Of a DNA stretch of 41,136 bases, positions 26,757 through 38,065 are shown one piece after another. The notes under the pieces were generated by a model, which was not told the DNA's origin, did no database searches, and was given only the letters and a program-made list of their open reading frames with translations. Both the position numbers and the translations under genes were made by a program. The stretch is taken from NCBI GenBank assembly GCA_964618555.1, contig CAZUBF010000013.1, forward strand, positions 1-41,136, in the 5' to 3' direction. Numbering within the stretch: position 1 is the stretch's first letter; every line of letters starts with the position of its first letter. The stretch is from Calidifontimicrobium sp964618555. Its GTDB lineage: Bacteria; Pseudomonadota; Gammaproteobacteria; Burkholderiales; Burkholderiaceae_C.

Positions 26757-29087
26757 ATGACGCGCATCGTGCGCCGCGAGCAGTTTTCCGAGCAGACGTT
26801 CCTGTGGGAGGTCGACGCGCCCGACGTCGCCCAGGCGGCCGAGGCCGGCCACTTCGTGATGCTGCGCCTCGACGACGCCGGCGAGCGCATCCCGCTGACG
26901 GTGGCCGACTTCGACCGCGAACGCGGCACCGTCACCGTCGTCGTGCAGGCGCTGGGCCGCACGACGCGCGAGATGCGCGACCGCTACGCTGCCGGCGACC
27001 ACTTCGCCGACTTCGTCGGCCCGCTCGGCCTGCCGCAGCACATCGAGCGCGCCGGGCACGTCGTGCTCGTCGGCGGCGGTCTCGGCGTCGCGCCGGTGTA
27101 CCCGCAGCTGCGCGCCTTCAAGCAGGCCGGCAACCGCACCACCTGCATCGTCGGCTTCCGCCAGCAGGAGCTGATCTTCTGGGCCGACAAGCTGCGCGAG
27201 TGGGCCGACGAGCTGATCGTGTGCACCGACGACGGCAGTTTCGGGCGCCCCGGCTTCGTCACCGCGGCGCTGAAGGACGTGATCGAGTCCGACCGTCCCG
27301 ACCTGGTGGTCGCGATCGGGCCGATGCCGATGATGCAGGCGTGCACCGAGACCACCCGCCCGTACGGCGTGGCGACCAAGGTCTCGCTGAACACCATCAT
27401 GGTCGACGGCACCGGCATGTGCGGCTCGTGCCGCGTCACGGTCGGCGGCGAGGTCAAGTTCGCCTGTGTCGACGGCCCGGACTTCGACGCGCACCAGATC
27501 GACTTCAGGGAACTGCTCGCGCGCCAGAAGCGCTTCAAGGCGCAGGAGCAGGAGGCCAACGCGGACCTCGACCACGTCTGCAGCCTCGAGGAGCTGCTGG
27601 TCAAGCAGGGCAAGCGCACCTACAAGAAGTACTCGGCGCTCGAGCGCACGCAGGTGCCGATGCCCGAGCGCGAGCCGCACGAGCGCACGCAGACCTTCGA
27701 CGAGGTCAACCTGGGCTACGACTGGGCCGCCGCGCTGCGCGAGAGCGAACGCTGCATCCAGTGCGTCAAGCCCACCTGCATCGAGGGCTGCCCGGTGCGC
27801 ATCGACATCCCGCGCTTCATCCGCCACCTGCTGCTGCGCGACCTCGACTCGGCCATCGACGCGATCTACGACTCGAGCCCGTTCCCGTCGGTGTGCGGCC
27901 GCGTGTGCCCGCAGGAGAGCCAGTGCGAGGCGCAGTGCGTGCTGGTCAAGGCGAAGATGCAGCCGGTGGCGATCGGGCGGCTCGAGCGCTTCGTCGGCGA
28001 CTTCGCCGCGCAGCGGCCGGTGCAGCCGCCGCAGGTCGAGCACCCGCTCGGGCGCGTGGCCATCGTCGGCTCGGGCCCCGGCGGGCTGGCCGCCGCGGCC
28101 GACCTGGTCAAGCTCGGCGCCGATGTCACGGTCTACGAGGCGCTGCACGTGATCGGAGGCGTGCTGCGCTACGGCATCCCGTCGTTCCGGCTGCCGCGCG
28201 ACATCATCGACCGCGAGGTCGCCCGCCTGCGCGACGCCGGCGTGAAGTTCGAGACGAACAAGGTCATCGGCAAGACCTTCACCATCGAGCAGCTCACCGG
28301 CGCGATGAGCTACGACGCGGTGTTCGTCGCCGCCGGTGCCGGTGCGCCCGCGTTCCTCGGCATCCCGGGCGAGTCGGCCGGGCAGGTGGTCTCGGCCAAC
28401 GAGTTCCTCACGCGCGTCAACCTGATGGGCGGCGACCGCTTCCCGTACCGCGACACGCCGATCGGGCTGGGCCAGCGCGCGATCGTCATCGGCGCGGGCA
28501 ACACCGCGATGGACTGCCTGCGCACCGCCAGGCGCCTCGGCGCGGCCGAGGTGCGCTGCGTCTACCGCCGCAGCGAGGCCGAGGCGCCGGCGCGGATCGA
28601 GGAGCTGCGCCACGCCAAGGAGGAAGGCGTGGTCTTCAGCTTCCTGCACGCGCCGGTGGAGATCCTGCTCGACGACGCCGGCGACGTGCGCGGCATGAAG
28701 GCGCAGCGCATGACGCTGGGCGAGCCCGACGCACGCGGGCGGCGCAGCCCGGTGCCGTTGGACGAGTTCGTCGAGTTCGCCTGCGACACGGTGATCTACG
28801 CGCTGGGCACCAAGGCCAACCCGATCGTCGGCCGCGCGACCAAGGGGCTGGCGCTGGACAAGCGCGGCTACATCGTCGCCGACGAGGCCACGCAGGCGAC
28901 CAACCTGCGCGGCGTGTTCGCCGGCGGCGACATCGTCACCGGCGGCGCGACCGTGATCCTGGCGATGGCCGCCGGCCGGCGCGCGGCGCGCGCCATCGGC
29001 GACTGGCTGCAGCACGGCCGCGCCGACTGGCCGCCGGCACCGACCGAGGCGGCCGCGTTGCCGCTGCCCGAAACGCTCACTCCCTGA
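26757..29087 (+). CDS. Fused NfnAB-like flavin-based ferredoxin/NAD(P)H oxidoreductase
   Basis: 776 residues; ATG 26757 follows GGAGGCCCGCCCC. Residues 1-250 are NfnA/DHODH electron-transfer-like: an FAD-binding barrel (RIPLTVAD), an NAD loop VGGGLGVAP (105-113), and a [2Fe-2S] site with Cys222, Cys225 and Cys237 (GMCGSC). Residues 320-776 are NfnB/glutamate-synthase small-chain-like: cysteines 333, 336, 341, 345 and 380, 384, 390, 394 for two [4Fe-4S] clusters, an FAD site VGSGPGGLAAAADLVKLGA (437-455), and an NADPH site GAGNTAMDC. NfnAB couples NADH, NADPH and ferredoxin by electron bifurcation; fused forms occur in other bacteria. Lying directly after hcrCAB, it may make reduced ferredoxin for Hcr (inference). 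Simple transhydrogenase or sulfide dehydrogenase roles are alternatives. Confidence 0.85.
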   Translation: MTRIVRREQFSEQTFLWEVDAPDVAQAAEAGHFVMLRLDDAGERIPLTVADFDRERGTVTVVVQALGRTTREMRDRYAAGDHFADFVGPLGLPQHIERAGHVVLVGGGLGVAPVYPQLRAFKQAGNRTTCIVGFRQQELIFWADKLREWADELIVCTDDGSFGRPGFVTAALKDVIESDRPDLVVAIGPMPMMQACTETTRPYGVATKVSLNTIMVDGTGMCGSCRVTVGGEVKFACVDGPDFDAHQIDFRELLARQKRFKAQEQEANADLDHVCSLEELLVKQGKRTYKKYSALERTQVPMPEREPHERTQTFDEVNLGYDWAAALRESERCIQCVKPTCIEGCPVRIDIPRFIRHLLLRDLDSAIDAIYDSSPFPSVCGRVCPQESQCEAQCVLVKAKMQPVAIGRLERFVGDFAAQRPVQPPQVEHPLGRVAIVGSGPGGLAAAADLVKLGADVTVYEALHVIGGVLRYGIPSFRLPRDIIDREVARLRDAGVKFETNKVIGKTFTIEQLTGAMSYDAVFVAAGAGAPAFLGIPGESAGQVVSANEFLTRVNLMGGDRFPYRDTPIGLGQRAIVIGAGNTAMDCLRTARRLGAAEVRCVYRRSEAEAPARIEELRHAKEEGVVFSFLHAPVEILLDDAGDVRGMKAQRMTLGEPDARGRRSPVPLDEFVEFACDTVIYALGTKANPIVGRATKGLALDKRGYIVADEATQATNLRGVFAGGDIVTGGATVILAMAAGRRAARAIGDWLQHGRADWPPAPTEAAALPLPETLTP

Positions 29088-29099
29088 AGGAGGCGCGCC

Positions 29100-31241
29100 A
29101 TGATGCGATGCCCCAAGTGCCACCAGCCGCTGGCCGACCAGGACGAAGGCCTGTACATCTGCTGCGCCGACGCGCCGATGCAGTGGCAGTGCCAGTCGTG
29201 CGGCAAGCTCAGCGAAGGCTTCGCGTTTCCCTACGGCGCCTGCCCGCAGTGCGGCGGCCGGCTCGCGCTGCGCGCCGCCGGCGCCGCGCAGACCGCCGAC
29301 GCCGCCGCGATGGCCGCGGTGCGCACCGCGTTCGAGATCGAGCTCGGAGGGCGGGCCTTCTACCAGCGCGCCGCCGCCGACTGCGACGACAAGGAACTGC
29401 GCACGCTGTTCGGCCGCTTCGCGGTGATGGAAGGCGAGCACATGGAGACGCTGTCGAGGCGCTATCACGTCGACGTGCCCGCCCCGTCGCCCGAGTTCAG
29501 CCTGCGCACCGCCGCGGTGTACGCCGACGCGAAGCCGCCCGCGGACGCCGCCGACCTGTTCAAGCTGGCCATCGCGCTGGAGAAGCGCGCGGTGGCCTTC
29601 TTCGCCGAGCGCGCCGCCGCGATCACGCCGGGCGCGCCCGAGCGCCGGCTGTACGAGGAGCTCGCCGCCGAGGAGCGCGAGCACGCGCAGATGCTCACCG
29701 CTGAGTACGCGCGCTGGCGCAGCCGCCTGCCGGGGCTGTACGGCGGCGAGGCGCCGACGCTGGCCGCGCGCGCGGCCACGCCCGGCGTCGACGCGGTGAT
29801 GAACGCTGCCGAGCTGCTGCTCGCCGGCCACGACGACGCCGCGACCGCGCTGGAGTGCGGTGACGAGCGCATCAGCTACGGCCAGCTGCGCGACCGCGTC
29901 GCTCGCGCCGCCGCGGTGTGGCACGCGCGCGGGCTGCGCCCGGGCGACCGCGTCGCGGTCAAGCTCAGCGACGGCATCGACTGGGTCGTGTGCTGGCTCG
30001 GCACGATCTGGGCCGGCGGCGTGGCGGTCGGCGTCAACCCGCGCATCCCGGCGCCCGAGTGGCAGTACATCCTCGACGAGGCGGGTTTCAACGTGATCGT
30101 CGCCGAGTCGGCCGAAGGCACGCCGGCCCCCTGGCACGAACGCGTGATCACGCTCGACGAGGGCCGCCGCGCGGTGGCCGCCGCCGAGCCGGCCGCGCCG
30201 GTGCAACTCGCCGACGACAGCCCATTGTTCTGGGTGCACTCGTCGGGCACCTCGGGGCGGCCGAAGGCCGTGGTGCACGCGCACCGCTGCGTGCGCGAGG
30301 TCGGGCGCATCTCGGCCGAGCGCATGGGCATGCGCGCCGGCGACCGCCTGTACGCCAGCTCCAAGTTGTTCTTCGCGTTCCCGCTGACCAACCTGCTGCT
30401 CGCCGGGCTGCGCAACGGCGCCACGCTGATCCTCGACCCGACGTGGCCGACGCCGCAGGCGGTGGCGCAGGCGGTGGCGCGCACCCGCCCCGACATGCTG
30501 TTCAGCGTGCCGTCGCTGTACCGCCACCTGCTGCACGAGGGGCTGGCGCCCGGCATCGCCGCCGCCGGCGTGCGCTGCTGCGTGTCGGCCGGCGAGGCGC
30601 TGCCGGCGACGCTGCGCAAGGCCTGGCGCGAAGCCACCGGGCTGCCGATGATCGACGGCTACGGCGCCTCCGAGGTGCTGGTGCTGGTGATGACCGAAGT
30701 CGACGGCGAGGACGGGCTGCAGCCGTCGCCCGGCACCGGGGTCACCCCGCTGGACCCCGCCGCGGCCGACGCCGGCGGCCCGACGCGGCTGCTGATCGAC
30801 AGCCCGATGCAGGCGCTGGGCTACCTCGACCGCCCGGCGGCGCAGGCCGACAGCTTCCGCGAGGGCCGCTTCTGCCCGGCCGACCTGTTCGTGCGCACCG
30901 CCGGCGGCGGCTGGCGTTTCGGCGGGCGCGAGGACTCGCTGGTGAAGATCAGCGGACGCTGGGTCAACCTCGTCGAGCTCGAGGAGAAGCTCGGCGCCGG
31001 CGTGCCCGGGCTGCGCGAGGCCGCGGTGGTGTGCGCGCCCGACGCCGACGGCGTCGACGCCGTCGGGCTGTTCTACGCCGGCAACGACGACGGCGCCGCG
31101 CTGCGCGAGCTCGAGGCGCGCATCGCCGCACTGCCCACCTACCAGCGCCCGGCCTGGCTGCGCCCGATCGACGCGCTGCCGCGGACGCCCACCGGCAAGC
31201 TGCTGCGGCGCAAGCTGGTCGAGCAGCTGCGGGAGGGTTGA
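29100..31241 (+). CDS. Zinc-ribbon/rubrerythrin-like/aryl-CoA ligase fusion (probable 4-hydroxybenzoate- or benzoate-CoA ligase)
   Basis: 713 residues in one frame; ATG 29100 (in-frame ATG 29103) follows GAAGGAGGCGCGCC. Residues 1-55 hold three CxxC pairs (4/7, 31/34, 48/51) and Cys21-Cys22, read as two zinc-ribbon or rubredoxin-like sites. Residues ~70-200 form a ferritin-like four-helix bundle with Glu81, Glu111-x2-His114, Glu161 and Glu192-x2-His195, the rubrerythrin diiron pattern. Residues ~225-713 are a benzoate-CoA-ligase-type enzyme: ATP loop HSSGTSGRPKAVVH (near 380), YGASEVL (near 520), SLVKISGRWVNLVELEE (near 615) and catalytic Lys in PTGKLLRRKL near the C-terminus. It most likely activates 4-hydroxybenzoate for Hcr. 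The joined diiron domain is not part of any ligase I know; it may protect from, or sense, oxygen or peroxide. Confidence 0.85.
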   Translation: MMRCPKCHQPLADQDEGLYICCADAPMQWQCQSCGKLSEGFAFPYGACPQCGGRLALRAAGAAQTADAAAMAAVRTAFEIELGGRAFYQRAAADCDDKELRTLFGRFAVMEGEHMETLSRRYHVDVPAPSPEFSLRTAAVYADAKPPADAADLFKLAIALEKRAVAFFAERAAAITPGAPERRLYEELAAEEREHAQMLTAEYARWRSRLPGLYGGEAPTLAARAATPGVDAVMNAAELLLAGHDDAATALECGDERISYGQLRDRVARAAAVWHARGLRPGDRVAVKLSDGIDWVVCWLGTIWAGGVAVGVNPRIPAPEWQYILDEAGFNVIVAESAEGTPAPWHERVITLDEGRRAVAAAEPAAPVQLADDSPLFWVHSSGTSGRPKAVVHAHRCVREVGRISAERMGMRAGDRLYASSKLFFAFPLTNLLLAGLRNGATLILDPTWPTPQAVAQAVARTRPDMLFSVPSLYRHLLHEGLAPGIAAAGVRCCVSAGEALPATLRKAWREATGLPMIDGYGASEVLVLVMTEVDGEDGLQPSPGTGVTPLDPAAADAGGPTRLLIDSPMQALGYLDRPAAQADSFREGRFCPADLFVRTAGGGWRFGGREDSLVKISGRWVNLVELEEKLGAGVPGLREAAVVCAPDADGVDAVGLFYAGNDDGAALRELEARIAALPTYQRPAWLRPIDALPRTPTGKLLRRKLVEQLREG

Positions 31242-31271
31242 ACGCGGCGGCCACGCGCGCCGGTGGTCGTT

Positions 31272-31294
31272 GCCGACGCGTGGCCTGCGTCGGC
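31272..31294 (+). terminator. Stem-loop after the pad/hcr operon
   Basis: GCCGACGC and GCGTCGGC make a perfect 8-bp stem with a 7-base loop, 31 bases after the stop of the fusion ligase. No T-run follows, so termination is only likely by position. The remaining 31295-31456 gap to the convergent gene shows no gene. Confidence 0.45.
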
Positions 31295-31456
31295 AGACGC
31301 CGGTGCGGCGTGGTCGGGCGCGCGGCGCGCGGTCAGCGTCGTGCGCGGTCGTCGCCGACGCCGATCATGGCGGCGAAAGCCGACGACGGCGCGGCGGCTG
31401 GCCACGGGTCGCGCGACGGACGCCCGCGGCGCGTTCGGCGGCGCATCGGGCGCGCC

Positions 31457-31920
31457 TCAACCGTCGCAGTCGATCTCGTCGCGGTGACCGAAGCCGAGCC
31501 GGTTGTCGATCAGGTACATCCGTGCCGGCACGAAGCGGTACCAGTGCACGCGCGCCAGCGCCTCGGCGACGCGCCCCGGCGCGCGCGCGACCCGCGGGAA
31601 GCGCTGCGCGTACAGCGCGCGCAAGCGCTCGCGGCTGTCGCCGTCGACGCGCTCGACGCGGCCCTCGGCCTGCACGCCGGTGATCTCGGGCCAGTCGTCG
31701 TAGTCGCGCTGGATCGTGACCGCCACGCGCGGGTCGCGCGCCAGGTCCTCGGCGTGGCGGCTGCGCGGCGACGACAGGAACACCAGCGCCCGGCCCGCCG
31801 GCGTGCGCTCGGGCGCGTAGAACACCGCCGCGGCCCACGGCCCGCGCTCGCCGACGGTGGCCAGCGTCATCACGTGGTGCGCGTCCAGGAACGCGTCGAT
31901 GCGCGGCGCCGCCGACCCGT

Positions 31921-31924
<4 letters not shown>
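31457..31924 (-). CDS. PNPOx-like flavin-binding split-barrel protein
   Basis: 155 residues of the pyridoxamine 5-phosphate oxidase-like fold. It begins IDAFLDAHHVMTLATVGERGPWAAAVFYA and has the core strands ALVFLSSPRSRHAEDLARDPRVAVTIQRDY and ITGVQAEGRVERV. Proteins of this type bind FMN, F420 or haem and are often of unknown function. The ATG overlaps the stop of the sigma-54 regulator (ATGA), so it is co-expressed with the phenol regulator. That suggests an accessory role in flavin or redox handling, but nothing more can be read from the sequence. Confidence 0.75.
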
Positions 31925-33660
<1,736 letters not shown>

Positions 33661-33777
33661 GGCGCGTCCTCCACGGGTCGGGGCATCGGTTGTAGACCCG
33701 CCGGCCGGTGCCGGCCTTGAACGGCGTCAACCGCGGCGCAGCGCGCACCGGGGGAAGACCCTCGCCGCGGGCAGCAC

Positions 33778-33793
33778 TTGATCATTTGATCGC
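33778..33793. promoter_or_regulatory. XylR/DmpR-type upstream activator site 1
   Basis: TTGATCATTTGATCGC matches the XylR/DmpR site TTGATCAATTGATCAA at 13 of 16 positions and keeps both GATC half sites with the 4-base spacing. Its centre lies about 130 bases upstream of the -24 element, a normal distance for such enhancers. Confidence 0.8.
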
Positions 33794-33821
33794 AACGGCG
33801 GTCGCGCCACGCCCCAACGAC

Positions 33822-33837
33822 GCAAATGATCGATCGC
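33822..33837. promoter_or_regulatory. Upstream activator site 2 (half conserved)
   Basis: Contains CAAATGATC, the exact inverse complement of GATCATTTG in site 1, about 43 bases further on (roughly four helical turns). Only one half matches the XylR/DmpR consensus well, so binding is less certain. The paired arrangement resembles the two-site enhancers of Pu and Po. Confidence 0.55.
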
Positions 33838-33912
33838 CGCCGCGCGTCGTGCCCGCGGCGGCGAGCGCCGGCACCGGCCGCCCCCTCGGGACGCGCCCTG
33901 CACGCACCGCAC

Positions 33913-33928
33913 TGGCACGCGGCTTGCT
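33913..33928 (+). promoter_or_regulatory. Sigma-54 (-24/-12) promoter of the phenol operon
   Basis: TGGCAC-GCGGC-TTGCT is a perfect match to the TGGCAC-N5-TTGCW consensus, with GG and GC correctly spaced. Transcription should start near 33939, about 65 bases before ppsA. The divergent gene encodes the matching type of activator. Confidence 0.9.
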
Positions 33929-34003
33929 CCAAGTCGGGCTGCAGCACCCACGGGCCGACGCGACACGAGCCGCCCGAGACGATCCAGGACCAAGGAGACA
34001 CGC

Positions 34004-35839
34004 ATGAAATTCCCCGTCCCGCACGACCTGACCGCGCAGACGATCCCCGGCACCGAGGGCTGGGAGCGCATGTACCCGTATCAGTACCAGTTCGTCACCG
34101 ACGACCCGGCGCGCCAGCAGTACGAGAAGGACACGTTCTGGTTCTACGACGGCCTGCACTACCCCGAGCCGCTGTACCCCTTCGACACGATCTGGGACGA
34201 GGCCTGGTACCTGGCGCTGAGCCAGTACAACAACCGCATCTTCATGGTCCCGCCGGTGCGCGGCGTCGACCACCGGATGATCAACGGCTACGTCTACATC
34301 TCGCCGGTGCCGGTGAAGGACGGCAACGAGATCGGCAGCCGCGTGCCGCACTTCATGGAGCGTGCCGGCCACTACTACAAGAACTGGGACGCACTCGAGG
34401 CCAAGTGGAAGGTCAAGATGGAGGCGACGATCCGCGAGCTCGAGAAGCTCGAGATCCCCCGCCTGCCCGACATGGAGGACCTGAGCGTCGTCACCGACGC
34501 GCTCGGCGAGTCGAAGGGCTTCCACCTGCTGAAGGCCTACGACGACCTGATCAACCTCGGCATCAAGTGCTGGCAGTACCACTTCGAGTTCCTGAACCTG
34601 GGCTACGCGGCCTACGTGTTCTTCCTCGACTTCGTGCAGAAGCAGTTCCCGAGCATCCCGCCGCAGCGCGTGACGCAGATGATCTCGGGCATCGACGTCA
34701 TCATGTACCAGCCCGACGAGGAACTGAAGAAGCTCGCGCGGCGCGCCGTCGAGCTCGGCGTCGACGCCCTGGTCAAGTCGAGCAGCGAGTGGACCGCGGT
34801 CGAGTCGGCGTTGAAGGCCGACCCGAAGGGCACCGAGTGGCTGCTGTCGCTGTCGCTGGCCAAGGAACCGTGGTTCAACGTCTCGACCGGCACCGGCTGG
34901 TTCCACCACGATCGCTCGTGGAACGACCAGATGAACGTGCCGCTGGTGGGCATCCAGACCTACATCGACAAGGTCCGTGCCGGCGTGTCGATCGACCGCC
35001 CGACCGAGAAGGTGCGCGCCGAGCGCGACCGCATCACCGCCGAGTACCGTGACCTGATCACCAGCGAGGCCGACCGCAAGCAGTTCGACGAGTTGCTGGG
35101 CTGCGCGAAGACGGTGTTCCCCTACGTCGAGAACCACCTCTTCTACGTCGAGCACTGGTTCCACTCGGTGTTCTGGAACAAGATGCGCGAGGTCGCGGCG
35201 ATCCTCGAGGCGCACGGCATCCTTGCCGACGCCGAGGACGTGTGGCTGCTGCGCCGCGACGAGATCAAGCTCGCGCTGTGGGACGTCGTCACCGCCTGGG
35301 CCACCGGCGTGACGCCGCGCGGCACCAAGACCTGGCCGCCCGAGGTCGAGTGGCGCAAGGGCGTGATGGAGAAGTTCCGCGCCTGGACGCCGCCACCGGC
35401 GATCGGCACCGCGCCCGAGGTCATCCAGGAGCCGTTCACCATCGTGCTGTGGGGCGTGACGAACAAGTCGCTCGCCGACTGGGCCGCGGTGCAGGAGGTC
35501 GGGGACCCGGAGAAGGTCAGCGAGCTGAAGGGCTTCGCCGGCAGCCCCGGCATCGTCGAGGGCAAGGCGCGCGTGTGCCGCACCGTCGCCGAGGTCGGCG
35601 AGCTCAAGGAAGGCGAGATCCTGGTCGCGCCGACGACCTCGCCGTCGTGGGCGCCGGCCTTCGCCAAGATCGGCGCCTGCGTCACCGACGTCGGCGGCGT
35701 GATGAGCCACGCGGCGATCGTCTGCCGCGAGTACGGCATGCCGGCGGTGGTCGGCACCGGGCACGCGACGAAGATCATCCGCACCGGGATGATGCTGCGC
35801 GTCGACGGCTCGTCGGGTGCGGTGTCGATCGCGCGGTGA
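34004..35839 (+). CDS. ppsA: Phenylphosphate synthase subunit 1 (PpsA), phosphohistidine protein
   Basis: 611 residues (about 70 kDa, as for protein 1 of the Thauera enzyme). The N-terminal ~500 residues have no common family beyond PpsA itself. The C-terminus is the swivelling phosphohistidine domain of PEP synthase, with GVMSHAAIVCREYG. The histidine is residue 569, and His569 is, as I recall, the phosphorylated residue reported for T. aromatica. The enzyme phosphorylates phenol with ATP, giving phenylphosphate, AMP and phosphate, through a histidine phosphate on this subunit. Start ATG 34004 after AAGGAGACACGC. It is the first gene behind the sigma-54 promoter; a 222-base gap with a palindromic repeat separates it from ppsB. 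Confidence 0.95.
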   Translation: MKFPVPHDLTAQTIPGTEGWERMYPYQYQFVTDDPARQQYEKDTFWFYDGLHYPEPLYPFDTIWDEAWYLALSQYNNRIFMVPPVRGVDHRMINGYVYISPVPVKDGNEIGSRVPHFMERAGHYYKNWDALEAKWKVKMEATIRELEKLEIPRLPDMEDLSVVTDALGESKGFHLLKAYDDLINLGIKCWQYHFEFLNLGYAAYVFFLDFVQKQFPSIPPQRVTQMISGIDVIMYQPDEELKKLARRAVELGVDALVKSSSEWTAVESALKADPKGTEWLLSLSLAKEPWFNVSTGTGWFHHDRSWNDQMNVPLVGIQTYIDKVRAGVSIDRPTEKVRAERDRITAEYRDLITSEADRKQFDELLGCAKTVFPYVENHLFYVEHWFHSVFWNKMREVAAILEAHGILADAEDVWLLRRDEIKLALWDVVTAWATGVTPRGTKTWPPEVEWRKGVMEKFRAWTPPPAIGTAPEVIQEPFTIVLWGVTNKSLADWAAVQEVGDPEKVSELKGFAGSPGIVEGKARVCRTVAEVGELKEGEILVAPTTSPSWAPAFAKIGACVTDVGGVMSHAAIVCREYGMPAVVGTGHATKIIRTGMMLRVDGSSGAVSIAR

Positions 35840-35848
35840 CGTGAACCA

Positions 35849-35916
35849 CGCCCGAAGCGCCTTCGGCGCCTTCCCCACCGGCCGCGAAGGGGCCCTGCCG
35901 GTCCCCATGGGGCGCT
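35849..35916. repeat. Palindromic GC-rich intergenic repeat, copy B
   Basis: Shares a 21-base core with copy A (8245-8265) at 20 positions, forming the hairpin GCGCC-TTC-GGCGC, then a CCCC/GGGG block. It lies in the 222-base gap between ppsA and ppsB, which otherwise shows no convincing gene. It could uncouple the two genes through mRNA processing or attenuation. Confidence 0.6.
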
Positions 35917-36061
35917 GCAAGCGCACCGGCGAGGCGCCTGCGCCTCGGCACGGGCTCGCATCGCAGGCGCGACGTGACGCCCGAGCCGGGTCGGCGGCGG
36001 CCGCGGCAGGCCTCGTGGATCCTCGGTCGCAGGGCGCCCCCGGCGCGGTGGAGGCAGTGAA

Positions 36062-37201
<1,140 letters not shown>

Positions 37202-37320
37202 GATGAGCCCGCACCACGCCCTGCACCCCTCGGCTGCCCTCTCGACGGTGCACCGCCGGCGGCTTGGCGCAGCCGGATGCGCTGCGGGCGCTGGCCTCGG
37301 ACGGTTCCATCTTGGCCGGT

Positions 37321-37334
37321 GGCGCTTCGGCGCC
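37321..37334 (+). promoter_or_regulatory. UUCG-tetraloop hairpin just before ppsC
   Basis: GGCGC-TTCG-GCGCC forms a 5-bp stem capped by the very stable UUCG loop. It ends 13 bases before the chosen ppsC ATG, in the place of the ribosome site, so it may limit ppsC translation. Confidence 0.4.
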
Positions 37335-37347
37335 GTGGACGACTGAC

Positions 37348-38028
37348 ATGCTGGTACGCAACTGGATGAAATCGACGCCGCAGACCGTCACCGGCGACAC
37401 GCTGGTCGCCGAGGCCAGCCGCATCTTCTCGGAGAGCAGCGTGCAGGGCCTGCCGGTGATCGAGGACGGGCGCCTGCGCGGCCTGCTGACGCGATCGGCC
37501 TGCCTGCGTGCAGCGCACTTCGTCGCGCGCACGCAGAGCCCCGACGAGTTCGCGTACTTCTCCAACCGGCTGCGCGTGCGCGACCTGATGGTGCGCAAGC
37601 CCGCCACCGTCGCCGCCGACCAGACCATGGAGTCCTGCCTGCAGAAGGGGCAGGAGCTGCAGGTCGGCCAGTTCCCGGTGCTCGACCGCGGCGAGGTCGT
37701 CGGTCTGATCTCGTCGAACGAGGTGTTCGCGCTGGCGGCGCACTTTCTCGGCGCCTTCGAGCGCCGCAGCGGCGTCACGCTGGCGCCGATGGAACACGCC
37801 GCCGGCACGATGGGGCGCATCGCCGACATCGTCGAGGCCACCGGCGCCGAGGTCGTCGCGATGTACCCGATCGGCGTCGGCAAGCCGCCGTCGGCGCTGA
37901 AGAAGCTGATCGTGCGCTTCCACGGCCGGCCGGTCGCCGACGTCGTCGCCGCGCTCGAAGCCGCCGGCCACCACGTCATCGAGTCGGTCGAGAACGCGCA
38001 CGCGGTCGACGCCAAGACGCCGGCCTGA
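37348..38028 (+). CDS. ppsC: Phenylphosphate synthase stimulatory subunit 3 (PpsC), CBS-domain protein
   Basis: 226 residues (about 24 kDa, as reported for protein 3 of Thauera). It has two CBS domains, about 1-65 (MLVRNWMKSTPQTVTGDTLV and GLPVIEDGRLRGLLTR) and 85-140 (VRDLMVRKPATVAADQTM and FPVLDRGEVVGLISSNEV), then a C-terminal ACT-like segment (GAEVVAMYPIGVGKPPSALKKL). CBS pairs bind adenine nucleotides, and this subunit is known to stimulate phenol phosphorylation several-fold. I chose ATG 37348; a TTG at 37264 would add 28 residues that look non-native. The 146-base gap after ppsB holds a UUCG hairpin. The stop is followed at once by a run of eight C. Confidence 0.9.
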   Translation: MLVRNWMKSTPQTVTGDTLVAEASRIFSESSVQGLPVIEDGRLRGLLTRSACLRAAHFVARTQSPDEFAYFSNRLRVRDLMVRKPATVAADQTMESCLQKGQELQVGQFPVLDRGEVVGLISSNEVFALAAHFLGAFERRSGVTLAPMEHAAGTMGRIADIVEATGAEVVAMYPIGVGKPPSALKKLIVRFHGRPVADVVAALEAAGHHVIESVENAHAVDAKTPA

Positions 38029-38065
38029 CCCCCCCCACGTCACCCCTGCCCACCGAGGACACCCC

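Larger units (their letters stand above)
33661..34003. promoter_or_regulatory. Divergent control region between the regulator and ppsA
   Basis: This 343-base stretch holds no gene I can support. It contains two candidate activator sites (33778-33793 and 33822-33837) and a sigma-54 promoter (33913-33928), listed separately, followed by a ~75-base leader ending in the ppsA ribosome site CCAAGGAGACACGC. Confidence 0.8.

Noticed and set aside
25449..30536. Minus-strand open frame of about 1,700 codons opposite hcrB, the Nfn-like gene and the fusion ligase
   Set aside because: No domain or motif; an artefact of high GC antisense sequence against well-recognised plus-strand genes.
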